Positions 25,970 through 39,301 of a stretch of DNA of 64,000 bases are shown here, piece after piece. The notes under the pieces were generated by a model. It made no database searches. It saw nothing but the letters and a program-made list of their open reading frames with translations, and had not been told where the DNA came from. Origin of the DNA: Castor canadensis (taxonomy: Eukaryota; Chordata; Mammalia; Rodentia; Castoridae); contig NC_133387.1 in assembly GCF_047511655.1 (NCBI RefSeq), positions 44,496,853-44,560,852 on the forward strand, in the 5' to 3' direction. The position numbers were made by a program, and so were the translations under genes. Position 1 is the first letter of the stretch. Each line of letters begins with the position of its first letter.

Positions 25970-26720
25970 CCGTCTCCAGTATTCACACCCCTTTACAGAC
26001 ATGGTAATCACATTCCATGGCTCCCACATGAGCATGTTGTTTTAGACTTCCCTCTTTCTCCTAAACACATCTAATCGGCCCTCAGTGCTGCTGACTCTTC
26101 TTCAGACGTTTTGCTCCAATTCTTGTGCCCTTGTACTCCTCTCCATCTTTGCCATACACTTCTAGCCTCCCAACTGAGATACTCAAAACAGCTTATAGGC
26201 ATGAAGAAAATATTACATTTTTTTCACATTTACTTTTTATCTTAAAAAGTAAAGTTTATTAACATTTATGTAGTTTGTGGAATGAAAACACACTCATATA
26301 TTAAAGTTGCATTAAGGGAATGCCTTGCTGACAAGGGCATGTAATAAAAGTTTGCAAACCATACAACTAGGCTACCAAAATAGTGTATTACACCTTGTCC
26401 TTGTGGAGTCCACTTCCACATTTCCACCTGTTATGGTTCTGAAATTATTAAGCTGGTCATACCCTTTGGTTGACAAAAGATCTTTCTTCACCCTTTATTT
26501 CTCTTAGCAATGCCTACCAAGAGCCCTTGTGAAAGACTAGTTTTTCTACTCCCCAGCATTTACCCCTACATCCCAACCACAAAATTTCTTGCTGTTCTCC
26601 ACACACCAGGTCTTTTCCCAGTGATTGCTATACAAAGGCCTTGTCCTTCTGCAAAAGCAGTAATATATAGTATGAAATTCCTACAGAAGATATTTGCTGG
26701 CACATGGACTACTCGGAAGT
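25970..26720 (+). repeat. L2 LINE fossil, fragmentary
   Basis: Wording such as TTCTTGCTGTTCTCCACACACCAGG and CAAAGGCCTTGTCCTTCTGC resembles the L2 3' region in sense orientation. It is strongly diverged, and open frames at 26325-26815 are chance. Confidence 0.5.
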
Positions 26721-26831
26721 TAGGAAAGTTACTTAATTTTGCTAGCCTCAGACCCTTTGACCTTTCAGTAATGAGAAAATCATCTACCCATAGGGTTGTG
26801 ATAATATTACTGTAAATAACAAAAGTAAAAT

Positions 26832-27025
26832 CAAGTCACCTGAGCACATTTAATCATCATAACAATTCTATGAGAAAACTATCCCCAATTTTCAGGTGAG
26901 GAAATTGAAATACCTCAACGTTGAATAACTTGTCCACGGACCCTAATTAGTAAGTGGCAGGGCCAAGATGGCTGCTCAGAGTCAAGAGTTCATTACTGTT
27001 GTGCTGTCTGCTCTACCAAGTTTTG
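26832..27025 (-). repeat. MIR SINE fossil
   Basis: The complement orientation of MIR is readable: ATCATCATAACAATTCTATGAG, CAGGTGAGGAAATTGAAA, TAGTAAGTGGCAGGGCCA. Confidence 0.75.
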
Positions 27026-27098
27026 ATCTATCTCAACTGCAGTGTCTTCATTAGGCACATGAGAAGGTGACTAGATGATCAAGTTCCTTCCTATCTAA

Positions 27099-27112
27099 CA
27101 TTCTGTGCTTTT
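27099..27112. repeat. Left 14-bp target-site duplication of a short L1
   Basis: CATTCTGTGCTTTT, identical to 27357-27370. Confidence 0.9.
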
Positions 27113-27356
27113 TTTTTTTTTTTTCATTTTTCTTTTATTATTCATATGTGCATACAAGGCTTGGTTCATTTCTCCCCCCTGCCCCCACCCCTTCCCTTAC
27201 CACCCACTCCACCCCCTCCCGCTTCCCCCCTCAATACCCAGCAGAAACTATTTTGCCCTTATCTCTAATTTTGTTGTAGAGAGAGTATAAGCAATAATAG
27301 GAAGGAACAAGGGGTTTTGCTGGTTGAGATAAGGATAGCTATACAGGGCATTGACT
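27113..27356 (-). mobile_element. Severely 5'-truncated young L1 (3' UTR only, about 244 bp)
   Basis: T run, T-rich tail TTCATTTTTCTTTTATTATTC, C-rich tract 27173-27230 and 3' UTR to 27356. It ends exactly at a perfect 14-base target-site duplication. It is nearly identical to the left end of the 41433-42531 copy, so both probably come from the same recent subfamily. No coding content. Confidence 0.92.
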
Positions 27357-27370
27357 CATTCTGTGCTTTT
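27357..27370. repeat. Right 14-bp target-site duplication of the short L1
   Basis: CATTCTGTGCTTTT, partner of 27099-27112. Confidence 0.9.
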
Positions 27371-27879
27371 AACTTAAAGCCATGCAGCTTAAGTAACAGG
27401 GTGTGCTTTCTGTTAACTCTCACAAGGAGACAAGGTATAAAGAGTGTTCTCTATGAGCCAATGTTTCTTAGTGGAGTACAAAAGACAATGTGGAACAAAA
27501 TCCCAACAGATTTCCTTTTTCCTCTAACCTAGTTGATAACCTACTATTTACTCTCCAATCATGATCAGAGTTATCTGTTACTAACATGACATGTTACAAT
27601 TGCAAGAAGGGGAAGATGAGACAGGTCTTAGTAATTTCCTTTACCCTAATGTCAGGAGGAAATTTGAACCTCAAGGCTTTTTTCCCATCAAAAGCATAAT
27701 CTTTAGTTTGTCTACTTTAGTTTTTTTAAAGAGTACCACACTCTTCATGAACATTAAAAACCCTAGCATATAATTTAGTAACTTAAAGAAAAAGACACTG
27801 ATATTTTCAATATAGTTATAAAGATACATCCTCTGGAAAAAGTGGATATACTATTAAGAAAGAACTTAAAGGAATATTC

Positions 27880-28020
27880 AAAAAACCTCTATTAAGTACT
27901 ACACCATGAAAGGCAATACTGTGTGTCCTAAGGATAAAACAATGAGCAAAATAAGGTTACCTGTTCTTGCTGAAGCTTATATTCTGGTAAACAAGTAACA
28001 GAAGATTAAGTGAAATATAT
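27880..28020. repeat. Probable L2/MIR-class fossil
   Basis: TAAGTACTACACCATGAAAGGCAATACTG and CTTGCTGAAGCTTATATTCTGG resemble the 'inserted animals/total-count'-type conserved wording of old LINE2 copies. The family call is tentative. Confidence 0.4.
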
Positions 28021-28066
28021 ATACAAGAACGTTCAAAAGTTTGGTTTGCTTATATTTTATACTATG

Positions 28067-28116
28067 AGCTATAACAGCTAGAACTGTTATAGCTACTTGA
28101 AACTACTTAAGTAGTT
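28067..28116. repeat. Two adjacent inverted repeats
   Basis: AGCTATAACAG (28067-28077) pairs perfectly with CTGTTATAGCT (28084-28094) across a 6-base loop. Seven bases later AACTACTTAAGTAGTT (28101-28116) is a perfect 16-base palindrome. Confidence 0.8.
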
Positions 28117-30234
28117 CTGAATTGTGAATAACATCAGAGACCTATCACAGTGTCTACCATTGCTGCACTGTCAACATTTTCAGAACTGGGGAATAGGGTA
28201 TTTACTGGTTGCTTATTATGTGCTGTCAGACACTGGGAATGTATGTAACGTTGCATGTTGTCTTGAAACAGACAAATGGGGAAATGACTAATAGATATAA
28301 TTCTGGAATAAGGCAGTTTTAAACTTGTGGTATTAACTCCTTTATTGGAACAGTATTTTTACAGTCTACAATTTTACCATTAAGAGGTTTTTCTAGGATA
28401 ATATGTATCCTAGAACCTTTTAATAAACAGATCCACGTTCAAAAAAGTGATTTTGAAGGTATAGTTGCTAAAAATTATACCTATGATAGTTGTTTTCACA
28501 ATACAAACCACAAAAAAATGCCATAAATCTTAGCTGATTAGGCAATCTAAAAAACAGAGGGTTAGAGCATCATGAAAGAAAAGGTAAAAAAGATTAAGAA
28601 GTAGAGCCCTGGAGATAAATGCAAATAGGGTTAAAATCTATACAGAAAGGAAAAGGAAGGTATCCAAAACAGGCTATTTCAAAAGTATGCTTAGATCAAC
28701 CCAACAACTTAAAAAGACAAGACTTTTGCTCTCCCAGAACCAATGACTACCTAATCTCAACACCAAAAGTTTCATAATATTAATACATGTGAGTCAAATA
28801 ACAGTATGAATTGAATTGGCTTATATGTACTGGTTTGGGAAACTCTATCCACATAGCATACATTGTTCCTTCAAGAAAATATAGTTTAAATTACAAGTAA
28901 TCAATTTATGGACCCTTGGAATAGAGCTCTCAGTAGTTGGCCTGAGTAAAATGGTTCCATTTACTTCACAATTATAATAATCAATGTTTCCACAACATTT
29001 CTTGCAAAAATGCAAAATTTTATAACAACTGCCTAAGCGAATTGTGCCAAAGATCAATGATCAGTGGCAGACTAAACTCTAAATTTTGTGGCTTGCCTAG
29101 TACTAGTTTGGCTACCATCAAGGAATATTGGCAGAGCTGCTAAAATAACTAATATTTTGATGCTGCCATCTGTATTACATAAATGATTATTTTATTTCCT
29201 TGGATTTTAGGCATGGTCATGTGGAAGGACGTAGGCCAACTCTTACAACATATTCTGACAATACCAAGATGAGAGAGATCAAGATGAGAGCTCTTATAAT
29301 GGATGCTGAATTCTCCACATGGAACCATAGGAACTATGACTCTTGTTAGGTCAGTTAGCCTGGAAACTTTACATACGTGACCAGGCTGCCTTCAGTCATT
29401 AAGTTACTGGAAAAAGTCTAGGAAAAATACAGAATCCATACCAAAAAACATTACAAAACAAAATTAAAATCTCCACCTGAAGTAAGTCTCTCAAGAGTTG
29501 GAACTTATTCAACAGCGTTTTTGTCCTGGCAATGCAAGTGATAGAGCTAAAAAACAAACAAAAAAACAATGTACTACAAAACTAAAATTATTTAGTTCCA
29601 AAGTGCATATGATTCATGGAGAACAGAATAGGCAGGAATAATATTAGCAAAATCAGGAAAAGGATAAGTATACAACAGAATGAGTACTAGAAAAATAATC
29701 AGCTCAACAGCATATCTTTTATTACAGCATGTATTTATCACAGCTGCCCCTCTTCCTCCTGTACATGTTCATCTAGGCTCCTAAGGATTCTGAACTAGAT
29801 ATTGTACCAAAGAAACATCTTACAGTAACTGAAAACTTTGCAGGCACTCCAAATCGATCCTAGTTGACTACACAACTACTACAGTGGTTGTGTAGAATGA
29901 ATCAACCTATAGTTGAAAACCAGCCAGAAAAACTATATAGCTTCTTTTTCTTTTCTGGAAATAAAGAAGAAACCAATTTATAGGCTAGTGTAGGAAATAT
30001 AAAGCATAAGATAAAATTAGTTATTAAAAAACAAAATTAAAAAACTCCAGAGTTTGAACTTTACATAAAGAAGCCATGACTCAGAATACTTTATAGCTTA
30101 AATGACATTAACACATACAAGCCCCAGAAACAAACATCAACATCTCTTCTTCATACTTTTAATACTCTAAACATAACTATGTAATGGCAGATTGTTTACC
30201 TACCTATAAATCCCTATAAGATTATAAATTCCTT

Positions 30235-30325
30235 AAAGACAAAAACTGTATCTTTCATTTTCTACTCTCTAGTACAGTACCTGACATACACTAAATACTC
30301 AACAAATAAATTTAAATAAACTACA
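30235..30325 (+). repeat. L2 LINE 3'-end fossil
   Basis: CTCTAGTACAGTACCTGACA followed by ACTAAATACTCAACAAATAAA matches the L2 3' end wording. Confidence 0.6.
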
Positions 30326-30654
30326 AGTAAGAACTCAGTTGAAAACATAAAACCTCTACTTCCAACCCTAATACATATACATATTAAAAGAAAAATATGC
30401 TATTTTAATCTTCTCTTTACAGATATGTTACTGGATTTGCTTGAGAACTAGAAATTTTACATGTAGGCTATACACTTTTCCAGGGAACAGTAACATCAAC
30501 CTTGTTCTTAATCACTAAATAATGCCTCTAAGCTAAATATGGAGACACAAAACTGACATTATCAGGCTTTCATTCCCAAATTGAGGTTGGCTTGCAAAAA
30601 ATGCAAAAATAGCTTACATGTTTTTGAGACCTCTTCTGTCTCCATAATTTTAAA

Positions 30655-30778
30655 GAGTACTGAGTATTTACTGAGTATTTCCCATGTATCAAGGATTGTG
30701 CAAATACACAATTTGCTATATAATATCTCATTTAACCTTTAATGTCTCATTTGACAGGATAGGTATTATAACCCTATG
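30655..30778 (-). repeat. MIR fossil, split by a B1
   Basis: ACTGAGTATTTCCCATGTATCAAGG and TAATATCTCATTTAACC match MIR in reverse. The text resumes as CTCATTTTACGGAGAAAA at 30912, after the B1. Confidence 0.6.
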
Positions 30779-30911
30779 GATTTTTTTTTTATTGTTGTTT
30801 TTTTCTGAGACAGTCTAGCATGCAGTCCAGACTGGCTTTGAACTTGCTAAGAAGCTTGGGCTGGCCTTGAACTTGAGATCCTCCTGTCTCAGCCTCCCAA
30901 GTGCGGTAGCA
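30779..30911 (-). mobile_element. B1 SINE, truncated, inserted in a MIR
   Basis: Complement of B1: T run, TTCTGAGACAGTCTAGC, GGCCTTGAACTTGAGATCCTCC, CAGCCTCCCAAGTGC. It includes a partial internal duplication (GGCTTTGAACTTGC and GGCCTTGAACTTG). Confidence 0.75.
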
Positions 30912-32229
30912 CCTCATTTTACGGAGAAAAAAATTTTTCACTATTAGGGAAAAAAACTGCCTTAGAGATGATCTAGACCAGTATTTTCATTCTACATATT
31001 AAACAAAAAAGAGAGAAAAAGTAGAAGTAAAATGTGTTAGTGTTATGCAAGTGGATGTCTGGTATGGAAGAATAAAAGGGCATAAAAGAAAACATAGAAA
31101 GGTAAAGTTTTAGAAAAGTATGCAAGAAATGGTTTGAATTCAGATTATTAAATAAATGGCAGAAACTAGGCCAGAGAGAGAGAGGTTTGAGATAAACTAT
31201 GGAGAAAAAGTAGTTTCAATTTTTTTCCTGAAGGCACAAGTAGGGAAATTAATTTGTGATAACAGTATTTTTATAGCTGCAGCTACCATTCATTGAGTCC
31301 TTGAAAGTTAATCTGGTTTTATGTCCAAAACTTTACAGGACTCAAGTGCATTCCTGTGTTCCCAAAGTCAGTGCCATCCTTAACTTCTGTGTTACACTGT
31401 CTCCCACAAAAGATCTAGAGCAGGAGAGGGACATGATTATACTTTTTCTTAATAAAACAGATTACAAATCTTCAGAAAAAAAGCTATTAAAGAAATTATA
31501 CTCTTTGAAGCTTAGGATCTACATGACAACTTCTTCTGAGCTACTAAAACCATTTATTTATCTACCTCATGGATATATTAACTTGGAGACCCTAAAGGCA
31601 GTCAACTAAAATGGAATTCATTTATTACCTTGTCAATGAATTGCATTTTTGGTTTAGCATTTTTTGATTATCCATGGCATAAAGCTTAAAAAGAAGAAAA
31701 CAAAGTTCCAGAATTAACTGCGTAGGATTGCTACCATCATTATTTCTTCTTTTCATTTTACTACAATTGCAAATGGTAATTAGTAATAAAAGTGGCCAAT
31801 ATGAGCTGTACTTACCCTATTAGTATGACAAAGAGTGTTAGTTTTGAAATCTGTTAAATTTGACTCACCATTTACTGTATGTATAGCTAAAACTAGCTAC
31901 GACTACTTAACATTTCTATTTATCTTCAAAACAAACATTCCTACAAAAAAGCAAGGTATTTTCTTATTTATTTAACCATAAAACATCCACAGAAAAACAG
32001 TTGTGAGGAAGTAATTAAAGATGTTTGTTCTGGTATGATTCCTTAGTGAAAGGAAAATTTCCCAGTCAGACATTCTAAGAAAAGACTTCCTACTTGAGGA
32101 AAAGAAGTCTGATACTTTCAATATGCCCTTAATGGAGGAAAGGGTCCAGAAGGCCTTCAACTATTAAAGTGTCAAAAAGAAAGCGTCAACTCACAGACAA
32201 AAGAGAACACAGTCCAAAGCAGCTTCCAT

Positions 32230-32535
32230 TTAACATCTAATAAGAAGTATAATAAGTGAAATAAGCCAGAAATAAGTGAATAACATACCATACAATTCCT
32301 TTTTTTGTGAAATTTAGTTAATAGGAAACAACTAAATTATGTTAGAGGAAGTCAGAACAGTGGTTACTTCCTGGGGTGTATAGCACAAGGTGTCTGGGAA
32401 GAGACCTGAGGAAACCTTACAAGAGGATTAATCTGCTCTGTATCTGTACTTAATCCTTCATGAGTGCACACATACATTAAAAATTCACTGGGTTGAACAC
32501 TTAAGATCCAGGCACTTTGCATACAATAATACTGC
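32230..32535 (+). repeat. Ancient L1 3' fragment
   Basis: AAGTGAAATAAGCCAGAAATAAGTG and GTCAGAACAGTGGTTACTTCCTGGGG are typical old L1 ORF2-end/3' UTR wording. Confidence 0.6.
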
Positions 32536-33328
32536 AAAATAAATCACAGTGGTGATCAAATCAGAACAAGGACCAAAAAATCCTGTAATATTTTTTAAAC
32601 TCTAGCTTTCTATGTTTTGTCATTGATTTATTTATGGTTAGAAGCAATACACAGGTTATAAAAAGTAACTTCAGTGTGTCTGAGAGTAGCGAGGAAGGTT
32701 GAAGGAAGGTGGGCAGTCTATATGACCTTGAGTAGTTAGGTCTGGGTTGTGCTGGGGTCAGAATGGAAAGAACCATGTGAGTATGAGTGGTAGTATACAA
32801 ATACCTGACATAAGGACAGAAGTGCAAGGGGACACAGGTTGGGCCTGAGGCAGTAAGAAATGCCAGTTTCTCAACAGTTAATAACTCATCTTAATATAAT
32901 ACAATGCCATAATATAATGATGTCCTATAGGTACTTACTGAATTTTATTGTCCTGGTTACAAATAGTCATTCTTCCCCAAAACTGGAAGAAAAGGAAAGT
33001 ATTTTCTCCAAAATCACTGATTATAAATCTAACTTTGGGCATGAGAAATATAAACTCCACTATAACCATCATCAGCTCTAGCTAACAAGAATACCTTTGT
33101 GAAGTTGTACACACTCCACTTTATAGCTTTCAGTAGCTCTCAGAACCAGGAGCTGCACATCTCTGACATTTATGGAAGATGTTTGCGAGAGTCACAAAAA
33201 AGGAAGTATGTGAAACCAATAAACAAACAAACCTAGATTAATCCATCTTTTATGATCTCATGGCTCAACAAAAGAAAAAAAATGATGTAATGGTCTAAGA
33301 CACAGAAAGCATAATGAGCAAGGCCCTA

Positions 33329-33607
<279 letters not shown>

Positions 33608-33754
33608 CTACCTCATAATCCATTTATTCTTCAGAAAATACAGATGCCAAGTTCATCTTTTAAGATAACCTTTACTGAACTGACCAAATCATTTGTGTTA
33701 AAATTTCCATGGCTTTTCTGTATTTGTAAGATAACACTTCCCATAAGACTCCCT

Positions 33755-33842
33755 TAGGACAGCATGAGTTTAACACTGTATCCCAAATGCCTAGCACTAT
33801 GCTTGGCACATAACAGACATTTAATAAACACTGGGGAGTAAA
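33755..33842 (+). repeat. L2 LINE 3'-end fossil
   Basis: CAAATGCCTAGCACTATGCTTGG and CACATAACAGACATTTAATAAACAC match the L2 3' end. Confidence 0.7.
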
Positions 33843-36534
33843 CTAAGTGAATATTCAAAAAATCATTTTCACTTTCTAGTAAGGAAAAAGTGAAATCGCA
33901 TCCATGGGTACACATTTTCTGTTCTCTAATTCTTTCCTATTCTAATTTTTTGGAATGAAAAACTATTTCCTTTAAAATTATCTAAAATTTTGAATAGTGG
34001 TTTATTCTTGGAGTACTTTCAGTGGAGAATACTTATGTAACTCAGAATAATTCTATTAATTTAGTGTACAACTAAGTATAACTATTCATAATCTTGCTTA
34101 GTTCTAATGTATTATTCTAAAGTGGCAAAAAATTTGTTGAGATTAAGTTCTAACTGTTTTCTTGTTGTGTCTCTATCTTTTGCATGCAGTATTTAATGTG
34201 TGCCCATTGAATTACATGTGTTAACTGTATAGTTAGAATATTATCTATCTTACTAATTTTTAATCTGTTTGATCTTATTACTTTCTGAGTGATGAAATTT
34301 TCAATTTCATCTTGTATTTTCCCAATTTCTTCTTGTATGTTCCTCAAATGTTACTTTCTGCAATGCTGTTAGATGTGTATACAGGTTCAGGATTATTCTA
34401 TCTTCTTAGAAAACTATTCGTAATATCATTCAGCAAATTTTCATATTTTCACTAAATGAGTAAATTGTATTATCATTGAGTACGCAGCTTTTTTCATATT
34501 ATACTGAAGTTCATATTGTTATTAAATAGTTTACATTAAAGCAATAAATAAAGTGGCAAAAAAGAAGAGATATAAAGGGAACTATAATAATAGAATAATA
34601 TATTTCGGATTACAAAATACCTTAAAGTTCATCAGTCTAATGTCTTATTTCCACAAACAAGGTGCCTATAGTTCAGAGCTTCTGGTGACAAAGCTAAGTA
34701 AGTAGCATCACAGACTGCTGAGCAGACCCTTTCTATAAAACCACTCTGCTTCTACTTAAAAAATCTTACTCAGTTTTCCTCACGTATATGCCAACAAAGT
34801 ACTATCAACAAGTACAATTCCATACATTACATTCTTTCTTAAGTAATTAAAAATTTTTATTATTATGTAGACAGAATTAAAATGGTAGGAGAAAGAAGCA
34901 ACATTATGTTAGTTTATTTGCAATTTATTTACATTAGTGTGTCTATACTTTTACTCTGAGCTTTGCCATTTCAGAGATTTCAGGAACATTGTCAGTTAGG
35001 AAATGAAGGAAGGTAAAATTGGATAAGATTCAAAATATCTGAATATCGTCTATAATAAGAGCAGGATGAAACCTGAAACTACTGAAATAAAAACTTCATG
35101 TGTCTATTTGATGCTGCTAAACAAAACTACACCAACTTTACAAACTGACAATGACTACACTACCATGAAAAGAATATTCAATTATGTAAATATCAGTTCA
35201 GTTTGTAAACATAAAAAGGAAAAGTCTCCAATTTAGGAAGAACATAAAGGGACAATAATTTATTTGGTTAAACTCTGACAAAGAAAATGTTACTTCAGTA
35301 ACTGTCAATATTGGGAATCAGTAAAAAAAATAATGTACTAATTTGCAGCTAAAAAAGTATTTAAGAATTTGAGTTATCTTTCATTTGTGTCTTATTTGAT
35401 AAATATAATTTCTCTGAATTTTAACTTCTCAATCTACAACAACTCAATCTATTTATTTCCTCAACCACCTCTTTTTTTTGTTTGGGATAGAATTATAACA
35501 AAAGTGATTTTAGAAATATACATATTTACTGTAAATAACAATGGGAAATAGGAAAGCTTATACTATCAATACAGTTTGTGTGACAATTTTCATTTTACCT
35601 AGAGGCAGGCATTTTGATTTATTACAACTCTGAGGTATAATTAATCGTAAACTTAAATTTCTGAAAATATTTTAGTTGTAAACATGTAGGTTATCCCTAC
35701 ATAATTCTGATATGGCTACTATCAAATTAGAACTGTTTTAGATTTTAGTAGAGTTTTGCTTTGAAATTCTTAAGGAACAGGCAAATAGTTGAATTATTAT
35801 CTTACCCTCCCAACATCAGATCAACTTCACTTCCTTACCTTACTATTCTTAAACATAATAAAGAAAACATTTTAATGGTAAAAACAGCTAAGAGATGGCA
35901 TGACTTTCAGAGTTCTTTAAATGAGTAATATACATATAAGATAAAAACAACATGAAATATCTGATGAAGAGTAAAATAGCACAATCTTTTATGAAAGTAA
36001 TGTGACATATTCCTCAAAATTGTAAGTGCAAAAATGCTTTGACACAGCAATTTTGCTGCCAGGAAATTGTTTTTAAAAGTACACAATGTCTTCTAAAGCA
36101 CTGCCTATGATGACAAAAATTGAAAATAATCTAAATGTCCACAGATGAAAACATATCAATTACATATATTCATACAATGACTTCTCATATACTAGGAAAG
36201 ATATATCAAAACAAATGAATGCTTGCTCGTTTATGTGCTGATCGATAATAAGTTAGAAGAAATTTTATTTTTTTCATTTATAAAATAACTCTAAATGAAG
36301 TTTTGAAAGCTACACATGATTTCAAGGAATCAGATACATATTAATTAAATCATGGTTTAGTCCTCCAAAAAGCAACAGAAGGGTAATAACACCAAAGACC
36401 TCCTGATGGTTCATTTAGTTGAGTTATCTTTAAAAATATGGTCAAATGGAAGGTTCTTTTCTGGAACTGAGGTAATTTTACAACGTATACTTGATTAATT
36501 GAAAATGGATCAAAAACCTTAAAGTATAACATTC

Positions 36535-37965
36535 ATAGACAAAGACACAGGAATAATCATTGTGACCCTGAATTAAGCAATGGTTTCTTAGCTATGACAC
36601 CAAAAAAGTATAAGCAAAAAAAGGAAAAAAAAAATTGGACTTCATCAAAATTAAAAACGTTCTCCGAAGATCATCATCAAGACAGGGAAAAGAGTTGAGC
36701 ACTGGTGGCTTTGACCTGTAATCCATTCTGCTGAGGAGGCTGAGATCAGAAGGTCAGTGGAGCAAAAGAGTTTGCGAGACCCCATCTTAACAGAAAAAAA
36801 CTGGGCATGGTGGTGTGCACCTATCTTCCCAGTGACAGCTGGAAGCCTAAATTAGGAGTACTGTGGTCCAGCCCAGCCTAGGCAAAACGACCCTATCTCC
36901 AAAATAACCAGAACAAATAAAGTTGGAGGTTTGGCTCAAGAAATTGAGTTCAAACCCCAAAGGGAAAAAAAAAAGAAAGTGAAAAGACAACTGACAATGG
37001 GGTGTAATATTTTCAAATGATATATATGATAAGGAACATATTTATTATTTATTAAAATGGTTGCTTATCTAGCAAATAACTTTATAAAGAACATTTACAA
37101 CTCAATAATAAAAAGACAGATAATCCAATTTTTAAATGGAGCCAAGGATATACAAGCAAAAATGAAGATATACAAATCACCAACAGCACATAAAAACATG
37201 CTTAAGACATTAGTCATTAGGAAATGTAAATCAACACCACAAAAATTTCATTTTACACCAACTAGGTTGAACTATAATAATAAAAAACCTAAGATAATTA
37301 TGAATGTTGATGAAGCTGGAGAGAAACTGGAACCTCCATACATTTTGGTGGGAACACAAAATGGTGCATATAACTTTGGAAAACAATCTGGCAGTTCCTC
37401 AAAAGATTAAACGTAGTGTTACCATCTCAGCAATTCCAATCCTAGGCATACATCCATAAGAGATGAACACATTATGTTCACATGAAAATTTGTTCATAAT
37501 TCATGGAAGAATAATTCACATTAGCCAAAAAGTAAATATATTACCCTAAATACATAATGATTGTTGACCACATAAATAAAAACTGTACAACTAAGTACTT
37601 TCTGGCAATAAAAAGGAAATACTAATAATTGCTACAACATGGGTGACTCTTAGAAACACTATGCTAAGTGAAAAAAGCCCACTACAAAAGGCCACATATT
37701 GTATGATTCATTTATTTGAAATGTCTAGAATATGAAAACCCATACACCCATAGAGTAGATCAGTGGCTGACTAGGGTCAGGAATGATAGAGGGAAATGGG
37801 ACATGACTATCAAAAGTTTCTTTTTGGGGTGATGAAAATGTCCTGATTTTGGTGATGGATGTATAACCTCACAAATAAGCTAAAAAAAAACCCTGAATGG
37901 TACATTAAATGGGTAAATTTCATGATACATAAATTATATCTCCACAAAGCTGTTACCAAAACAAA
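36535..37965 (+). repeat. Old L1 3' region, split by a SINE
   Basis: ORF2-end wording is clear in sense: AGCAATGGTTTCTTAGC, TTGGACTTCATCAAAATTAAAAAC, TGATGAAGCTGGAGAGAAACTGG. The 117-codon frame at 37057-37410 is a decayed piece of ORF2, not a gene. A trimeric SINE sits at 36694-36974. Confidence 0.8.
36694..36974 (+). mobile_element. Trimeric SINE (B1-B1-ID) inside an old L1
   Basis: B1-like units at 36694-36790 and 36805-36900, then an ID-like remnant and an A-rich tail. Flanks GACAGGGAAAAGA (36681-36693) and GAAAGTGAAAAGA (36975-36987) differ at two positions and look like a target-site duplication. The L1 text continues on both sides. Confidence 0.75.
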
Positions 37966-37990
37966 GTATTTTTGAAAGTTTTCTATGTTA

Positions 37991-38182
<192 letters not shown>

Positions 38183-38263
38183 CTATGAGACAGAAGATAA
38201 AGTAGTGTCAAAATATTTGTGCAAAGCAATCAAGAGCTAGAGAGCATTGTAAATCTTAAAAAT

Positions 38264-38432
38264 TGAAGGGTGTAGCTCAAGTGGTGGAGCAAAGGTAATA
38301 AGGCCCTGGGTTCAATCTCCAGTAGCTACAGAAAAAAAAAAAAAAAGACTGGGAATGTAGCTCTGTTGCAGAGCTCTTGCCTAGTGTACGTGGGACCCAT
38401 GTTCAATCGCCAGCACACACACACACACACAC
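38264..38432 (+). mobile_element. Two tandem ID-type SINE units and a CA repeat
   Basis: The first unit is GTGTAGCTCAAGTGGTGGAGC... GGTTCAATCTCCAGT with an A run. The second is GGGAATGTAGCTCTGTTGC... GTTCAATCGCCAGC, ending in (CA)n at 38406-38432. Each has A-box- and B-box-like parts, but neither folds as a convincing tRNA. Confidence 0.75.
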
Positions 38433-39301
38433 ACAGAAACCTAGGTTATAAAGTAAGGAAGATAAAAATTACATGGAGTAAAAATAATTCTTGAAAATTT
38501 CTTTATGCAATTGTAAACATATAACTGTGTAAGGTACATACTTGTTCAGCGGAATAACAATCTTGAGCACTGTTTTATTTTTTATTGTTTTGCTAGGAAA
38601 GTATAGGTGAAATCATGTAAGTCACTATGCGATTCCACTGTACAGTTCTATGTGTATGTTTAAAAGATTTGTTTCCGGTAATAGTGACAGTTATCTTTTA
38701 GTACTTTTCATTAACATTTTGTCAACCATGTAAGAAAAACTACTGGATTTTAAAGTAATATAGAAAAATACTATGTTAAATTCAATGCTCACTTAAAAGC
38801 TTTAAGGTTGATTTCAAAAGTCCTTTTCAGTTTTCAAAAATTAATCACTTTTGATGGGTGCTGCAGGGGTCACCAAAAAGTATTAATGAGTATTTTGATG
38901 CTCAAGGAAATGATACAATAGGAAAGAAATATGAAAAACACAGATTAGTAAGATTAAAGACAACACATGACCTCACCTTACATTAAATGATTAAAGTTGA
39001 TATAAACAATTAGTACTGAGCTGGTCAGCACATTACTGTTTCCTATACTCAGGGCTGTGTTGCCACACTGTCACCTACTGCCCATTCACGTGTTCTGTCT
39101 CTTAATGATGCACAAATGAAATGCATTGATGTTTTTATTCTTAATCACACATATGCTATTTCTTTAGTATCAAACATTTTTCTTCTTTAGTACTTTTATG
39201 GGGTTTCATACTTCAATATTAAACTTATCATGATTTATTTTTGTGTGTGGTAATAAGGTGGAGGTTTAGTATTTTTCTCCAAACTGATCAACTGCCCTGG
39301 C

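Noticed and set aside
37057-37410. 117-codon + strand frame
   Set aside because: The text is an old L1 ORF2 end inside a recognised L1; it is a chance remnant without a gene context.
38406-38432. Possible CRISPR-like or functional tandem repeat
   Set aside because: It is a plain CA microsatellite at a SINE tail; no CRISPR array exists in this eukaryotic DNA.
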